Positions 1-8,229 of a stretch of DNA of 64,000 bases are shown in pieces. Location: contig CANMSI010000003.1 in assembly GCA_947500575.1 (NCBI GenBank), positions 1 through 64,000 on the forward strand, read 5' to 3'. The stretch is from an uncultured Flavobacteriaceae bacterium (GTDB lineage Bacteria; Bacteroidota; Bacteroidia; Flavobacteriales; Flavobacteriaceae). The notes under the pieces are model-generated. The model was given only the letters and a program-made list of their open reading frames with translations. It was not told the DNA's origin and did not search any database. The position numbers were made by a program, and so were the translations under genes. Position 1 is the stretch's first letter; each line of letters begins with the position of its first letter.

Positions 1-2340
1 GCTACACCTGCTGCGCCTACCTCTGGTGGAGATCAAACCGAGTGTGAAGCCAATCCTATTCAAACCCTTACTGCTACCGCTACACCACCTGCTGGCGCTA
101 CCATCGTTTGGTACGATGCCGCTACTGGGGGGAATGTCGTTGCTAGCCCTACTCTGAATACCGTAGGTACCATCACCTATTTTGCTGAGAGTAGTGATAA
201 CACTTCTAGCTGTACTAGCTTTAATAGAACACCCGTGGTGCTTACTATCAATGCACTACCTTCTGTAGTTGCAAATGCGTCTGCCACTAATATCAATGCT
301 GGGGAACCGGTTACCTTAACAGGATCTGGAGCTACCACATATGTTTGGGATAATGGCGTAACAGACGGTGATACCGTTAACCCACTAGTAACAACAACCT
401 ATACTGTTACTGGAACCGATGGAAACGGCTGTCTAAATACGGATAGCGTAACCATTACGGTAATGCCAACTTCAGACTTAAGACTTAATAAAACAGTAGA
501 TAATTCACTTCCAAATGTTGGGGATAATGTAACCTTTACTCTTACGGTGACCAATGATGGTCCAACAGACGATGGGGGAGGAAGTATTGTGAACGATATT
601 TTACCCATAGGATACACCTATGTTAGCGATAATGGAAATGCTGCCAACGGAACTTATACAGATACAACAGGCGATTGGATATTGCCTGCCATTGCAAATG
701 GAACAGCTGTTTCTATAGATATTACTGCAACGGTAAATTCCCCAACTGGAACAGCTGGAGAATATACCAATATTGCGCAGGTTACTACGGCTTCCAATTT
801 TGATTCTGATTCCACACCTAACAATGACGACGGAGACCAGAGCGAAGATGATGAAGCATCTGTATCCGTAACTCCGCAAGTAACCGATTTAGAAGTCATA
901 AATACAATTTCTTCATCAGATGCCAATCCTGGTGATGTGTTGACAATTTCGGTGGAAGTCATAAATAATGGATCCAATGATGCCTCTAATATTATCATAG
1001 ATAATATTGTGCCGCAAGGATTTACAGTTACCACTATCAATAATGGAGGAGTACAAACTGGAAATACAATTGTGTGGTCTGGAATGAACATTGCCAATGG
1101 AACCTCCACAATTCTCACTTTTGAAGTGACTGTCAATATTCCAACGAATACGGCGGATGAATACTTAAACACGGTTCAGGTAATGCAAGTAGATCAGTTC
1201 GACCCTGATTCTACTCCAAATAATGATGATGGAGATCAGAGTGAAGATGATGAAGACAATACCTTTATTATCCTAATTCCAGCAGATCTTAACCTCACCA
1301 AAGGATTAAGTGCTGCTTCCAATCAAAATCCAAATGCCGGAGATACCGTTACCTTCGAATTAACAGTTACCAATGATGGCCCTGGACTAGCAACCAATGT
1401 TTCAATTGAGGACCAAATTCCTAGCGGGCTCACTATTGGAACCATAAATAACGGGGGTGTTCTTACAGGGGATACAATTACATGGACCATTCCAAGTTTA
1501 GCGGTAGGGTCACAAGTTGTAAGCTATGAGGTAAGCATTAATGCGCCTGCGAATGTTCTAGATGAATATAGAAATATTGCGCAGGTAACCGCCTCCGATC
1601 AATTTGACCCTGACTCTACTCCAAATAATGATGATGGAGATCAGAGTGAAGATGATGAAGCTAGTTTTACCATTCCATCGCCAACGGTAGATATTGAAGT
1701 GGTTAAAACAGTAGACAAAGCACAAACTTTCTTTGGAGATACGGTAGTTTTCACCATTGCAGCAACCAATAATAGTACATATGATGCTACCAACATTGGT
1801 ATCGAAGATGCATTACCAACAGGATATTCCTTAGAATCTGTGGTTGCAAGTCATGGTATTTATAATGAAACAATTTCTACCTGGGAGATTCCATTAATTA
1901 CTGCAGGAGAAACAGTCACCTTAGAAATGACTGTTACCGTAACAGAGATTGATAACTATACCAACATCGCTCAATTAATTTATGTAGATCAAATAGACCC
2001 TAATGTAGATAATGACCGTGATGAAGCAACACCAGAAGTAACACAAGAAGAGTGCTTAACAGTATTTAATGAGTTTTCTCCAAATAATGATGGATTAAAT
2101 GATGTGTTCTTCATAGAGTGTATAGAAAGATATCCTAACAACCTTTTGCAGATTTTTAACCGATGGGGAACTAAGGTTTTTGAAATGAAAGGGTATAACA
2201 ATACTTGGAATGGAATCTCTCAAGGAAGAGCAACTGTGGGAGCTAGCGAAAAGCTACCGGTCGGTACATATTACTATGTGCTAGATTTAGCAGATGGTGT
2301 AAATAAACCTAAAACGGGTTGGTTGTACATCTCTAGGTAA
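1..2340 (+). CDS. DUF11-repeat surface adhesin with T9SS type B sorting domain (5' end outside window)
   Basis: The reading frame is open from base 1, so the start lies upstream and only the last 779 residues are seen. The first part is Ig-like (a TIVWYDA-type motif near base 100). Four DUF11-type beta-sandwich modules follow, beginning near bases 475, 886, 1288 and 1690, each with a KTVDxxxPNxGDTVTFxxTVTN-like strand pattern. The first three modules end in a nearly identical acidic linker (core STPNNDDGDQSEDDE). The last ~90 residues (from about base 2056; motif FSPNNDGLNDVF, then IFNRWG, ending WLYISR) are a gliding-motility type B C-terminal domain, the T9SS export signal. Known of the family: such proteins are secreted through the outer membrane and act on the cell surface. 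It lies upstream of a PorP/SprF gene, the usual partner class for type B cargo. Adhesin function is inferred from architecture. Confidence 0.9.
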   Translation, partial: ATPAAPTSGGDQTECEANPIQTLTATATPPAGATIVWYDAATGGNVVASPTLNTVGTITYFAESSDNTSSCTSFNRTPVVLTINALPSVVANASATNINAGEPVTLTGSGATTYVWDNGVTDGDTVNPLVTTTYTVTGTDGNGCLNTDSVTITVMPTSDLRLNKTVDNSLPNVGDNVTFTLTVTNDGPTDDGGGSIVNDILPIGYTYVSDNGNAANGTYTDTTGDWILPAIANGTAVSIDITATVNSPTGTAGEYTNIAQVTTASNFDSDSTPNNDDGDQSEDDEASVSVTPQVTDLEVINTISSSDANPGDVLTISVEVINNGSNDASNIIIDNIVPQGFTVTTINNGGVQTGNTIVWSGMNIANGTSTILTFEVTVNIPTNTADEYLNTVQVMQVDQFDPDSTPNNDDGDQSEDDEDNTFIILIPADLNLTKGLSAASNQNPNAGDTVTFELTVTNDGPGLATNVSIEDQIPSGLTIGTINNGGVLTGDTITWTIPSLAVGSQVVSYEVSINAPANVLDEYRNIAQVTASDQFDPDSTPNNDDGDQSEDDEASFTIPSPTVDIEVVKTVDKAQTFFGDTVVFTIAATNNSTYDATNIGIEDALPTGYSLESVVASHGIYNETISTWEIPLITAGETVTLEMTVTVTEIDNYTNIAQLIYVDQIDPNVDNDRDEATPEVTQEECLTVFNEFSPNNDGLNDVFFIECIERYPNNLLQIFNRWGTKVFEMKGYNNTWNGISQGRATVGASEKLPVGTYYYVLDLADGVNKPKTGWLYISR

Positions 2341-2665
2341 TGCAAATAATATGAGAAAATAAATACTATATAAACTATTAAAAAAACAAAAATATCGGTG
2401 TTTTCTTGCCAAACAAGGTCAAAATAAGACACCTACCAAAAAAGCGAGTAAATAGCATAAAATTACTGTTACACTGTGAAAAATAACCAGTTCACAACAA
2501 ATAATTTTTACAAGCTGTAAACTGACTTAGTTTTACGAATCGTTAGTTCGATTAAAGTTATTACTAAAGAGGTGGTGCAGAATGAATTAAAATGGACTTT
2601 TTTAAAAGTATCGAAATAGCAAATGGCAGTTTTGATATTTTAAATCAGGCTAAATAAAAAATAAA
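2341..2665. other. Intergenic leader upstream of PorP/SprF gene
   Basis: This is 325 bases of AT-rich sequence without a credible gene. It contains an inverted repeat with arms TTTACA and TGTAAA around AGC (about 2507-2521) and a GTTCACAACAAAT 13-mer (2490-2502) that recurs upstream of the microprotein gene at 6443. No strong terminator follows the adhesin gene and no convincing TAnnTTTG promoter element is visible, so I cannot say whether the downstream genes are co-transcribed with the adhesin. Confidence 0.5.
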
Positions 2666-3580
2666 ATGCCCCAAATCTATAAAATATTGTTTTTCATGCT
2701 TGTCTTATCCCTTAGTGGATATGGACAGCAAGATCCGCAATTTACGCAGTACAATTATAATACTATGACCGTAAATCCAGGATATACTGGTTCCAGAGGG
2801 CATTTGGCCATCCTTTCGCTTTATAGAAGTCAATGGGTGGGAATAGATGGTGCTCCAAAGACAATTACTTTTGGAATTGATTCTCCTGTAGGAAAGTTTG
2901 ATGGTCTGGGTCTTTCTATTGTTCAAGATGAACTAGGCCCTTCCGAGGAAACTTATATTGATGGTAATTATGCGCATACGCTTATCGTAAATAGAAAAGG
3001 AGACCGTTTAGCCTTAGGTATTAAAGCAGGAGTTCGCTTTTTTAGCCTAGACTGGTCCAAGGGTCTTTTTAGAGATCCAGAAGCCATTTTTAATGAAAAT
3101 GTAAATAGTAGACTCTTACCCACTATAGGTGCAGGTCTATTTTACTATACAAAAAGGGGATATTTAGGACTTTCCGTCCCAAATTTCTTTACCAATGAGC
3201 ATTATGATGAGATTCAAGAATCCGAGTCTTTAGAGCGAATGCACTTTTTTTTAATAGGAGGATATGTTTTTAATCTCAATCCAGATTTAAAATTTAAGCC
3301 TTCATTTTATGTAAAACATGTACTAGGGGCTCCCGTTGCAGTAGACGTTTCCGCTAGTTTTTTAATGCATGAAACATTAACACTTGGGGCAAACTATCGC
3401 TGGGACGATTCCGTCAGTGCGCTATTAGGGTTCCAAGTTTCACCTAGAATTAATATAGGTTATGCCTATGATTATAGTATAAACGATTTAAACAGTTATA
3501 ATTCAGGGTCTCATGAAGTCTTTTTAAGGTTTCAGTTGATCTCTCGAGAAACACGATTAAAATCCCCTAGATTCTTCTAA
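2666..3580 (+). CDS. PorP/SprF family T9SS outer-membrane protein
   Basis: This 304-residue protein has a signal peptide (cleavage near SLSGYGQQ). The family's N-terminal signature follows: QDPQFTQYNYNTMTVNPGYTG, then a YRSQWVGIDGAPKTITFGIDSP stretch. The rest is alternating beta-strand sequence typical of an outer-membrane barrel, with a C-terminal strand ending in phenylalanine. PorP/SprF proteins are T9SS-associated barrels; SprF is needed for surface delivery of the adhesin SprB and is usually encoded beside its type B cargo, as here. The PorE-like gene starts 10 bases downstream, so the two are very likely one transcript. By position, its cargo is likely the upstream DUF11 adhesin. The specific symbol is uncertain, since these genomes carry many paralogues. 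Confidence 0.9.
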   Translation: MPQIYKILFFMLVLSLSGYGQQDPQFTQYNYNTMTVNPGYTGSRGHLAILSLYRSQWVGIDGAPKTITFGIDSPVGKFDGLGLSIVQDELGPSEETYIDGNYAHTLIVNRKGDRLALGIKAGVRFFSLDWSKGLFRDPEAIFNENVNSRLLPTIGAGLFYYTKRGYLGLSVPNFFTNEHYDEIQESESLERMHFFLIGGYVFNLNPDLKFKPSFYVKHVLGAPVAVDVSASFLMHETLTLGANYRWDDSVSALLGFQVSPRINIGYAYDYSINDLNSYNSGSHEVFLRFQLISRETRLKSPRFF

Positions 3581-3590
3581 CACAACCACT

Positions 3591-6170
3591 ATGAAAAAAC
3601 TACTAACAGCTTACTTACTCTTACTTTGCATTGGCATGCATGCGCAAAGCAATGAGTCCGTTGGTTTATCAGCGCAAAACGATACTGATATAACCACTTC
3701 CACGAATAATGAAGTTGGAGAAATACCAATTGGTATAGTTGAAAATGAAACCGAGGACGAAATTATTAAAACATTTAAAGAAAATAAGATTGCAAGTAGA
3801 AGACTAGACAATCTTAACAACGCTCTTAATGGTTATTACATCGTTATAAGTGTAAATAAAAGCACGCGCAACTTAAAGAAAAATATTAAAAAGTTTAAGA
3901 AGAAAGGTTTTGCTCCTGGCTATGCAACCGCTCCTGATAGTGGTCTTAACTACTTCTATTTAGAGCGTTTTGATAAATGGCAAGACGCTTTAGAAGCTTG
4001 TACAAGCAACTTAGGTGGAACGTATCCGGATGACAAATGGGTAATGATTGTAAAAGACGGAGCCACCGCTCCTGTTGCCACCAAAAAAAGAAAAAGGTCT
4101 TCCAAATTAAACAGATACGAATCCGAGGAACTGGTTGATAGCAACAAGCAAAAAGCAAATACAACTGCTACCAATGAAACTCCTCTTGCTATTGAAACTG
4201 TTAGTTATGACATGTTAACCGCTGAAACGAGCTCCAATCCAAAGCAAAAAGCAAAAGATCCTGTAAATCAAAGCAAAATAATTCAGAAAGCAGATCTGTA
4301 CTTTAATAAAATGTGGTACGCAGAAGCTGCAGAATTATATGAGCTTGCCTTGAAAAAAGAAGGAAATCAATCTTTTGATATTCTTCAAAAAGCGGGAGAC
4401 TCTCATTATTTCAACACCAATATGGAAAAAGCATATCAGTGGTATAACATTCTGTATGAAAACTACAAAGATGATATGTCTGCAGATAATCTATTTAAAT
4501 ATGCTCATACCCTTAAAGGTACTGGTAAATATGGCAGAGCAAAGCGTCTTATGCGTCTTTATAATAAAAAACGAGAAAGCGGGGAAGCATCCGCTGGCAA
4601 TGACTATAATTCAAGACCCACGCCTAATGAAGTGGTTTTAGATAATATTTTGAACACTGAAGCGAGCTTTGGTATTAAAAACCTAGCTATTAACACAGAA
4701 TATTCAGAATTCTCTCCTATGTTTCACAATGGAGACCAAGTTGTATATGCATCTGCAAAGGATTCATCTTTCTTTCATACCAGGCGGTATAAATGGAATA
4801 ATCAACCATACTTGGACTTATATGTGGCTAAAATGAATGAGGAATCAGAAGATCTTAAAAATGCTGTAAAGTTTTCTAAGGAGATCAATACAAAATACCA
4901 TGAGGCTTCTGTTACTTTTTCACCAGACAATACCACAATGTACTTTACCCGAAACAATTACGGGAAAAAATTAAAAAGAGATGATAACGGAATAAATCAT
5001 CTTAAGATTTATAAATCGGAAAAGATAGATGGTGAATGGACAGAAGCAACAGAAGTAGCATTTAATAGCGATAATTATTCTACAGGACACCCTGCTTTAA
5101 GCCCTGACGGAAAACAATTATATTTTGTTTCTGATATGCCAGGTAGTATTGGCCAGACCGATATTTTTGTAGTAGATGTGTTGGAAGATGGCAGTTTTTC
5201 TGAACCCAGAAACCTAGGGCCTAATGTGAATACCGAGAAAAAAGAGATGTTCCCCTTTATTAATGATAAAAAACTGTATTTCTCTTCAAACGGACATGGC
5301 GGTCTTGGTGGGCTAGATGTATTTGAAGTAGCCTTTGAAGAAGAAGAGGGGTTTTTAGAAGCCAGAAACCTAGGGCAACCAATTAACAGTAATAAGGACG
5401 ATTTCTCATACATTGTAGATGAGGAAACTCAAAAAGGATTTTTTGCAAGTAACCGTCCCGGAGGTAAGGGAGACGATGATATATATTCCTTTCAACGCTT
5501 AATTGTTGAAGAAACAAATGAAAATGCCATTGCAGGTGTTGTCACCGAAATGGTTACAGGTGATGTAATGCCAGAAGCCTTGGTAATGTTATTGGATGAA
5601 AATAACATTAAACTAAAAGAGGTGATGACCGATGATGAAGGAAGTTTTGTCTTTGAAGACTTAGACAGCACTACCAAATACACCATTAAAACTGTGAAAG
5701 GATCTTATTTCGACGACGAACAAATCGTAGAAACCAAAGAAAATGAAGTGGTAAATGCAGACGTTTCTATGAAGAAGCTAAAAGAGCTTATTGCCATAGA
5801 AGATGGTATACGAAAACTTAAAACAGACATCATTTACTTTGATTTCGACAAGTCGTACATTAGAGATGATGCATCTAAAGAGTTAGATAAACTTGTAGAA
5901 GTAATGACAGAATACCAAGATATGGTCATTAAGATAGAGTCACATACAGATTCTAGAGGTAAGAAGAGTTATAACAAATACCTTTCTGATAAAAGAGCCA
6001 AGTCTACCAGAGACTACTTAATAGCGCAAGGAATTGAACCAGAGCGTATAGAAAGTGCTATTGGTTACGGCGAAGAAAGACTACTTAACGAATGTAATGG
6101 AAGCGTACGTTGCTCTAGTCAGCAGCACCAAGTAAATAGACGTTCGGAATTCATAATTGTAAAAATGTAA
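3591..6170 (+). CDS. PorE-like envelope protein: SPOR-like, TPR, beta-propeller, CarboxypepD-like and OmpA domains
   Basis: This 859-residue protein begins with a signal peptide (ends near GMHAQ). Domains in order: a SPOR-like module at about 82-157 (NGYYIVISVNK ... DKWVMIVK), TPR-like helices at about 228-330 (LYFNKMWYAEAAELYELAL), PD40/WD40-like propeller blades at about 370-640 (TFSPDNTTMYFTRNN, ALSPDGKQLYFVSD, KLYFSSNGHGGLGGLDVFEV), a CarboxypepD-regulatory-like beta domain at about 645-730, and a C-terminal OmpA domain at about 745-859 (YFDFDKSYIRDDA, SHTDSRG, LSDKRAKS, NRRSEF) that binds diaminopimelate peptidoglycan. The TPR-propeller-CRD-OmpA order is that of PorE, a T9SS component that links the secretion machine to the cell wall. 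The gene follows a PorP/SprF gene, matching the PorP-PorE partnership. The extra N-terminal SPOR-like module is unusual. Orthology to PorE itself is not proven. Confidence 0.85.
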   Translation: MKKLLTAYLLLLCIGMHAQSNESVGLSAQNDTDITTSTNNEVGEIPIGIVENETEDEIIKTFKENKIASRRLDNLNNALNGYYIVISVNKSTRNLKKNIKKFKKKGFAPGYATAPDSGLNYFYLERFDKWQDALEACTSNLGGTYPDDKWVMIVKDGATAPVATKKRKRSSKLNRYESEELVDSNKQKANTTATNETPLAIETVSYDMLTAETSSNPKQKAKDPVNQSKIIQKADLYFNKMWYAEAAELYELALKKEGNQSFDILQKAGDSHYFNTNMEKAYQWYNILYENYKDDMSADNLFKYAHTLKGTGKYGRAKRLMRLYNKKRESGEASAGNDYNSRPTPNEVVLDNILNTEASFGIKNLAINTEYSEFSPMFHNGDQVVYASAKDSSFFHTRRYKWNNQPYLDLYVAKMNEESEDLKNAVKFSKEINTKYHEASVTFSPDNTTMYFTRNNYGKKLKRDDNGINHLKIYKSEKIDGEWTEATEVAFNSDNYSTGHPALSPDGKQLYFVSDMPGSIGQTDIFVVDVLEDGSFSEPRNLGPNVNTEKKEMFPFINDKKLYFSSNGHGGLGGLDVFEVAFEEEEGFLEARNLGQPINSNKDDFSYIVDEETQKGFFASNRPGGKGDDDIYSFQRLIVEETNENAIAGVVTEMVTGDVMPEALVMLLDENNIKLKEVMTDDEGSFVFEDLDSTTKYTIKTVKGSYFDDEQIVETKENEVVNADVSMKKLKELIAIEDGIRKLKTDIIYFDFDKSYIRDDASKELDKLVEVMTEYQDMVIKIESHTDSRGKKSYNKYLSDKRAKSTRDYLIAQGIEPERIESAIGYGEERLLNECNGSVRCSSQQHQVNRRSEFIIVKM

Positions 6171-6200
6171 ACACGCCCATAAACAACCAACTTACTACAG

Positions 6201-6237
6201 AAAACCGCTATCCTATTATTTTAGATAGCGGTTTTTT
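6201..6237 (+). terminator. Rho-independent terminator after the PorE-like gene
   Basis: A 12-bp perfect stem (AAAACCGCTATC / GATAGCGGTTTT) encloses an 11-base loop and ends in a T run. It lies 30 bases after the PorE-like stop codon and closes that transcript. Confidence 0.9.
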
Positions 6238-6442
6238 AATGCAATGCTAGCTGCTGTAAATAAGATAAATACTCTTACTGGCCATTCATAAGAACAACTT
6301 TAGTGCATGTAAAATCCAAAAAGTGAGTTTCACCACAGGAGTACAGCTGTTCACAACAAATCCCTTAGCATAAGATACGCAAACAAAGGATTTAGAGTTA
6401 TATAACCATTAACCCCATATAACTTAACCTAAATCTGAAATC

Positions 6443-6613
6443 ATGAAAAACGTACTTTTAATTCGGGAGATATATATGCAAGCCTTCCGAAATTTAGGGC
6501 ATGCATTCGTAAAAAATTATTTCAAAGTTTTTTCCTGGTTCTGTTTTGCAGCATTCTTTATAGTGCTATATGCATTTATCTTTAGAGTGGCCACAGGATT
6601 TGCCTTTGATTAA
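6443..6613 (+). CDS. 56-residue membrane microprotein, copy 1
   Basis: ATG at 6443, TAA at 6611-6613. The protein has a basic amphipathic N-terminal half (LIREIYMQAFRNLGHAFVKN) and a single hydrophobic segment (WFCFAAFFIVLYAFIFRV), ending TGFAFD. It is about 61% identical (34 of 56 residues, counted by eye) to the product of 6920-7090. The shared core includes FRNLG, YFK, FSWFCFA, YAF and TGFAF. That conservation at protein level, with silent and conservative differences, shows a real gene. It resembles a small flavobacterial family of unknown function that I recall as DUF6747, but I cannot confirm this. A ~270-base leader and a dedicated terminator indicate a monocistronic unit. Function unknown; a single-pass inner-membrane protein with N-terminus inside is the likely topology. 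Confidence 0.8.
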   Translation: MKNVLLIREIYMQAFRNLGHAFVKNYFKVFSWFCFAAFFIVLYAFIFRVATGFAFD

Positions 6614-6919
6614 AAGTTTCACCTAACCAACTTACCAAAAAACGCCTTTTAATAAAGGCGTTTTTTTATGCCCAAGAAGTAGGCCGATATAAAACCATTT
6701 CTTTTAGCACCATAGAAATATGGTTATACCATTTGCTGAACTGTAAGACTATTCTCTTGCTTATACGTGCAGTTTAACGCTTATTTAGACACTTTGTAGA
6801 GGATTTAAAATAAGTTCTAATTACGGCAGATATATAGCCCCTTTTGCCTAATTTTTTATTCGTTTTAGAAGGCAAAGAGCGAATTTTGTTATTGTAATTA
6901 ATAATAAACTAATGTAGGT
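6614..6919. other. Intergenic region between the two microprotein genes
   Basis: 306 bases. The first ~55 hold the terminator of the upstream microprotein gene. The rest is AT-rich, with a small hairpin CCATA-GAAA-TATGG near 6711-6724. I see no ORF and no clear TAnnTTTG element. Confidence 0.5.
6637..6667 (+). terminator. Rho-independent terminator after microprotein 1
   Basis: AACGCCTTTT pairs with AAAGGCGTT around a short loop, followed by seven T residues. It lies 24 bases after the stop codon. Confidence 0.85.
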
Positions 6920-7090
6920 ATGAGGAAATTATTACTTGTAAAAGAAATCTATTTGGAAGGTTTCAGAAATTTGGGAAATTTAATCATCAAACAATACTTT
7001 AAGGCTTTTTCTTGGTTTTGCTTTGCACTTTTGTTCGTAGTGATGTATGCCTTTTTATTTAGGCTCTCTACGGGATTTGCTTTTAGCTAA
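6920..7090 (+). CDS. 56-residue membrane microprotein, copy 2
   Basis: ATG at 6920, TAA at 7088-7090. It is the same length as copy 1 and aligns with it without gaps. The N-terminal half carries EIYLEGFRNLGN, and the single hydrophobic helix (FSWFCFALLFVVMYAFLFRL) leads into STGFAFS. The two genes are separated by a terminator and about 300 bases of unrelated sequence, so they are paralogues that are probably expressed separately rather than one operon. Nothing in the neighbours gives a clear function. The aromatic, strictly conserved FSWFCFA and TGFAF blocks suggest specific packing with a membrane partner, which is inference. Confidence 0.8.
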   Translation: MRKLLLVKEIYLEGFRNLGNLIIKQYFKAFSWFCFALLFVVMYAFLFRLSTGFAFS

Positions 7091-7117
7091 AACAACAATT
7101 TGCCCCCGAAATGTAAG

Positions 7118-7149
7118 AAGCTCCATGATAGATCATGGAGCTTTTTTAT
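7118..7149 (+). terminator. Rho-independent terminator after microprotein 2
   Basis: AAGCTCCATGA pairs with TCATGGAGCTT across a 4- to 5-base loop and is followed by a T run. Confidence 0.9.
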
Positions 7150-7221
7150 TCCCAAAGCAGGGGAATATTATAGTATTGGTTTTAAAACACCTCTAGAAGC
7201 CTTTAAAATAGCTTTAAAACC

Positions 7222-8217
7222 TTAGTCGGCAGGTGTTATGAATTGAATGCTCTTTAGAATAGCTTCCAATTCAAACATATAATCTCTTTTTGAGGTGGCC
7301 GGGGCATAAGTAAAACCTTCCAATATTAGTTTTCTATCATTATTCGGATCATTAATAATATAAGTTAGGAAGGGTCCTGCCATAAAATCTCCGTTCATCT
7401 CCCAAATACCTTTTACCTCAGCAGCTTTTAGTCCGCCAATAGTAGAGGGGTATACATGCGGTGCAAACGCTTTTTCGGTTATCATATAGGTAGTCTTCCC
7501 AGGAACATCTGGGCCTGGTATATATGTTTTGCCAATAGAATCGCGCATTTTAACAATGTCACGAACAAAGGTGGAGTCATTTTTGAAGCTATCTGCAGGC
7601 ATGGTATACGCCACAATATTCATAGTCCCTTTTGGAATCTGGCGGTCTATCCACACAAAATTATCCTCTTGCTTTCCTACCTTATAGACAGACGGCATTT
7701 CTAATCGAATACCAAAATTATCTTCCAAGGCTTTTTCTTTATTTAAAGATCTCTTAAAGCGTTTTTGGGCTTCACTGATCTCCAAATCTTTAAAAGCAGT
7801 AATGATTCCGAGTGCTTTTGCCTCTATATTTGCAATAATTTCTGCCTCGGTATTTCCCTTGATTACTGCCACTTTCTGTGGGCCTGCGTACAAATTAGAT
7901 TTAATATGCGCCGTGTTTAAAGTGTCTTTACTTATAAAAAGAATGGCTCTTGTTGTTCTAATAGAACCGCTAAAGACCTGCGTAGGAATATGGTTAATGG
8001 TAAATTGAGGTTCATCCCAAACAAGACCTGAAATGGGTGCCGCAAAATGTTCCCTCACTTTATCGCCAACGGATCCTCTCCATAATTCATTGTCCATCAC
8101 AACTGCTAACGAATTAATAGGACCAATAGAGGCTGGTAAGTACGTTTGTTTGTTTCCTTCTTTACATGCTGTTGCTAAACAGAGTAATAAAAGACCGAGT
8201 AGGGTAATTTTTTTCAT
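7222..8217 (-). CDS. DUF4837 family lipoprotein
   Basis: This 331-residue protein has a lipoprotein signal peptide with lipobox LATAC (Cys at about residue 18). The mature part begins KEGNKQ and contains VVMDNELWRGSVGDKVREHF and KVGKQEDNFVWIDRQIPKG, which I recognise as DUF4837, a Bacteroidota lipoprotein family of unknown function. The gene starts 12 bases after the MltD-type transglycosylase stop codon on the same strand, so the two form an operon, an arrangement I recall as common in Flavobacteriia. A role linked to peptidoglycan turnover or envelope maintenance is an inference from that neighbour only. Confidence 0.8.
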   Translation of the reverse strand: MKKITLLGLLLLCLATACKEGNKQTYLPASIGPINSLAVVMDNELWRGSVGDKVREHFAAPISGLVWDEPQFTINHIPTQVFSGSIRTTRAILFISKDTLNTAHIKSNLYAGPQKVAVIKGNTEAEIIANIEAKALGIITAFKDLEISEAQKRFKRSLNKEKALEDNFGIRLEMPSVYKVGKQEDNFVWIDRQIPKGTMNIVAYTMPADSFKNDSTFVRDIVKMRDSIGKTYIPGPDVPGKTTYMITEKAFAPHVYPSTIGGLKAAEVKGIWEMNGDFMAGPFLTYIINDPNNDRKLILEGFTYAPATSKRDYMFELEAILKSIQFITPAD

Positions 8218-8229
8218 TTTCTTTTAGAA

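Noticed and set aside
654-1172. 172-codon minus-strand ORF opposite the DUF11 adhesin, and similar long ORFs opposite the SprB-like repeats
   Set aside because: These are antisense shadows produced by the codon bias of Thr/Asn/Asp-rich repeats; no coherent domain or start context.
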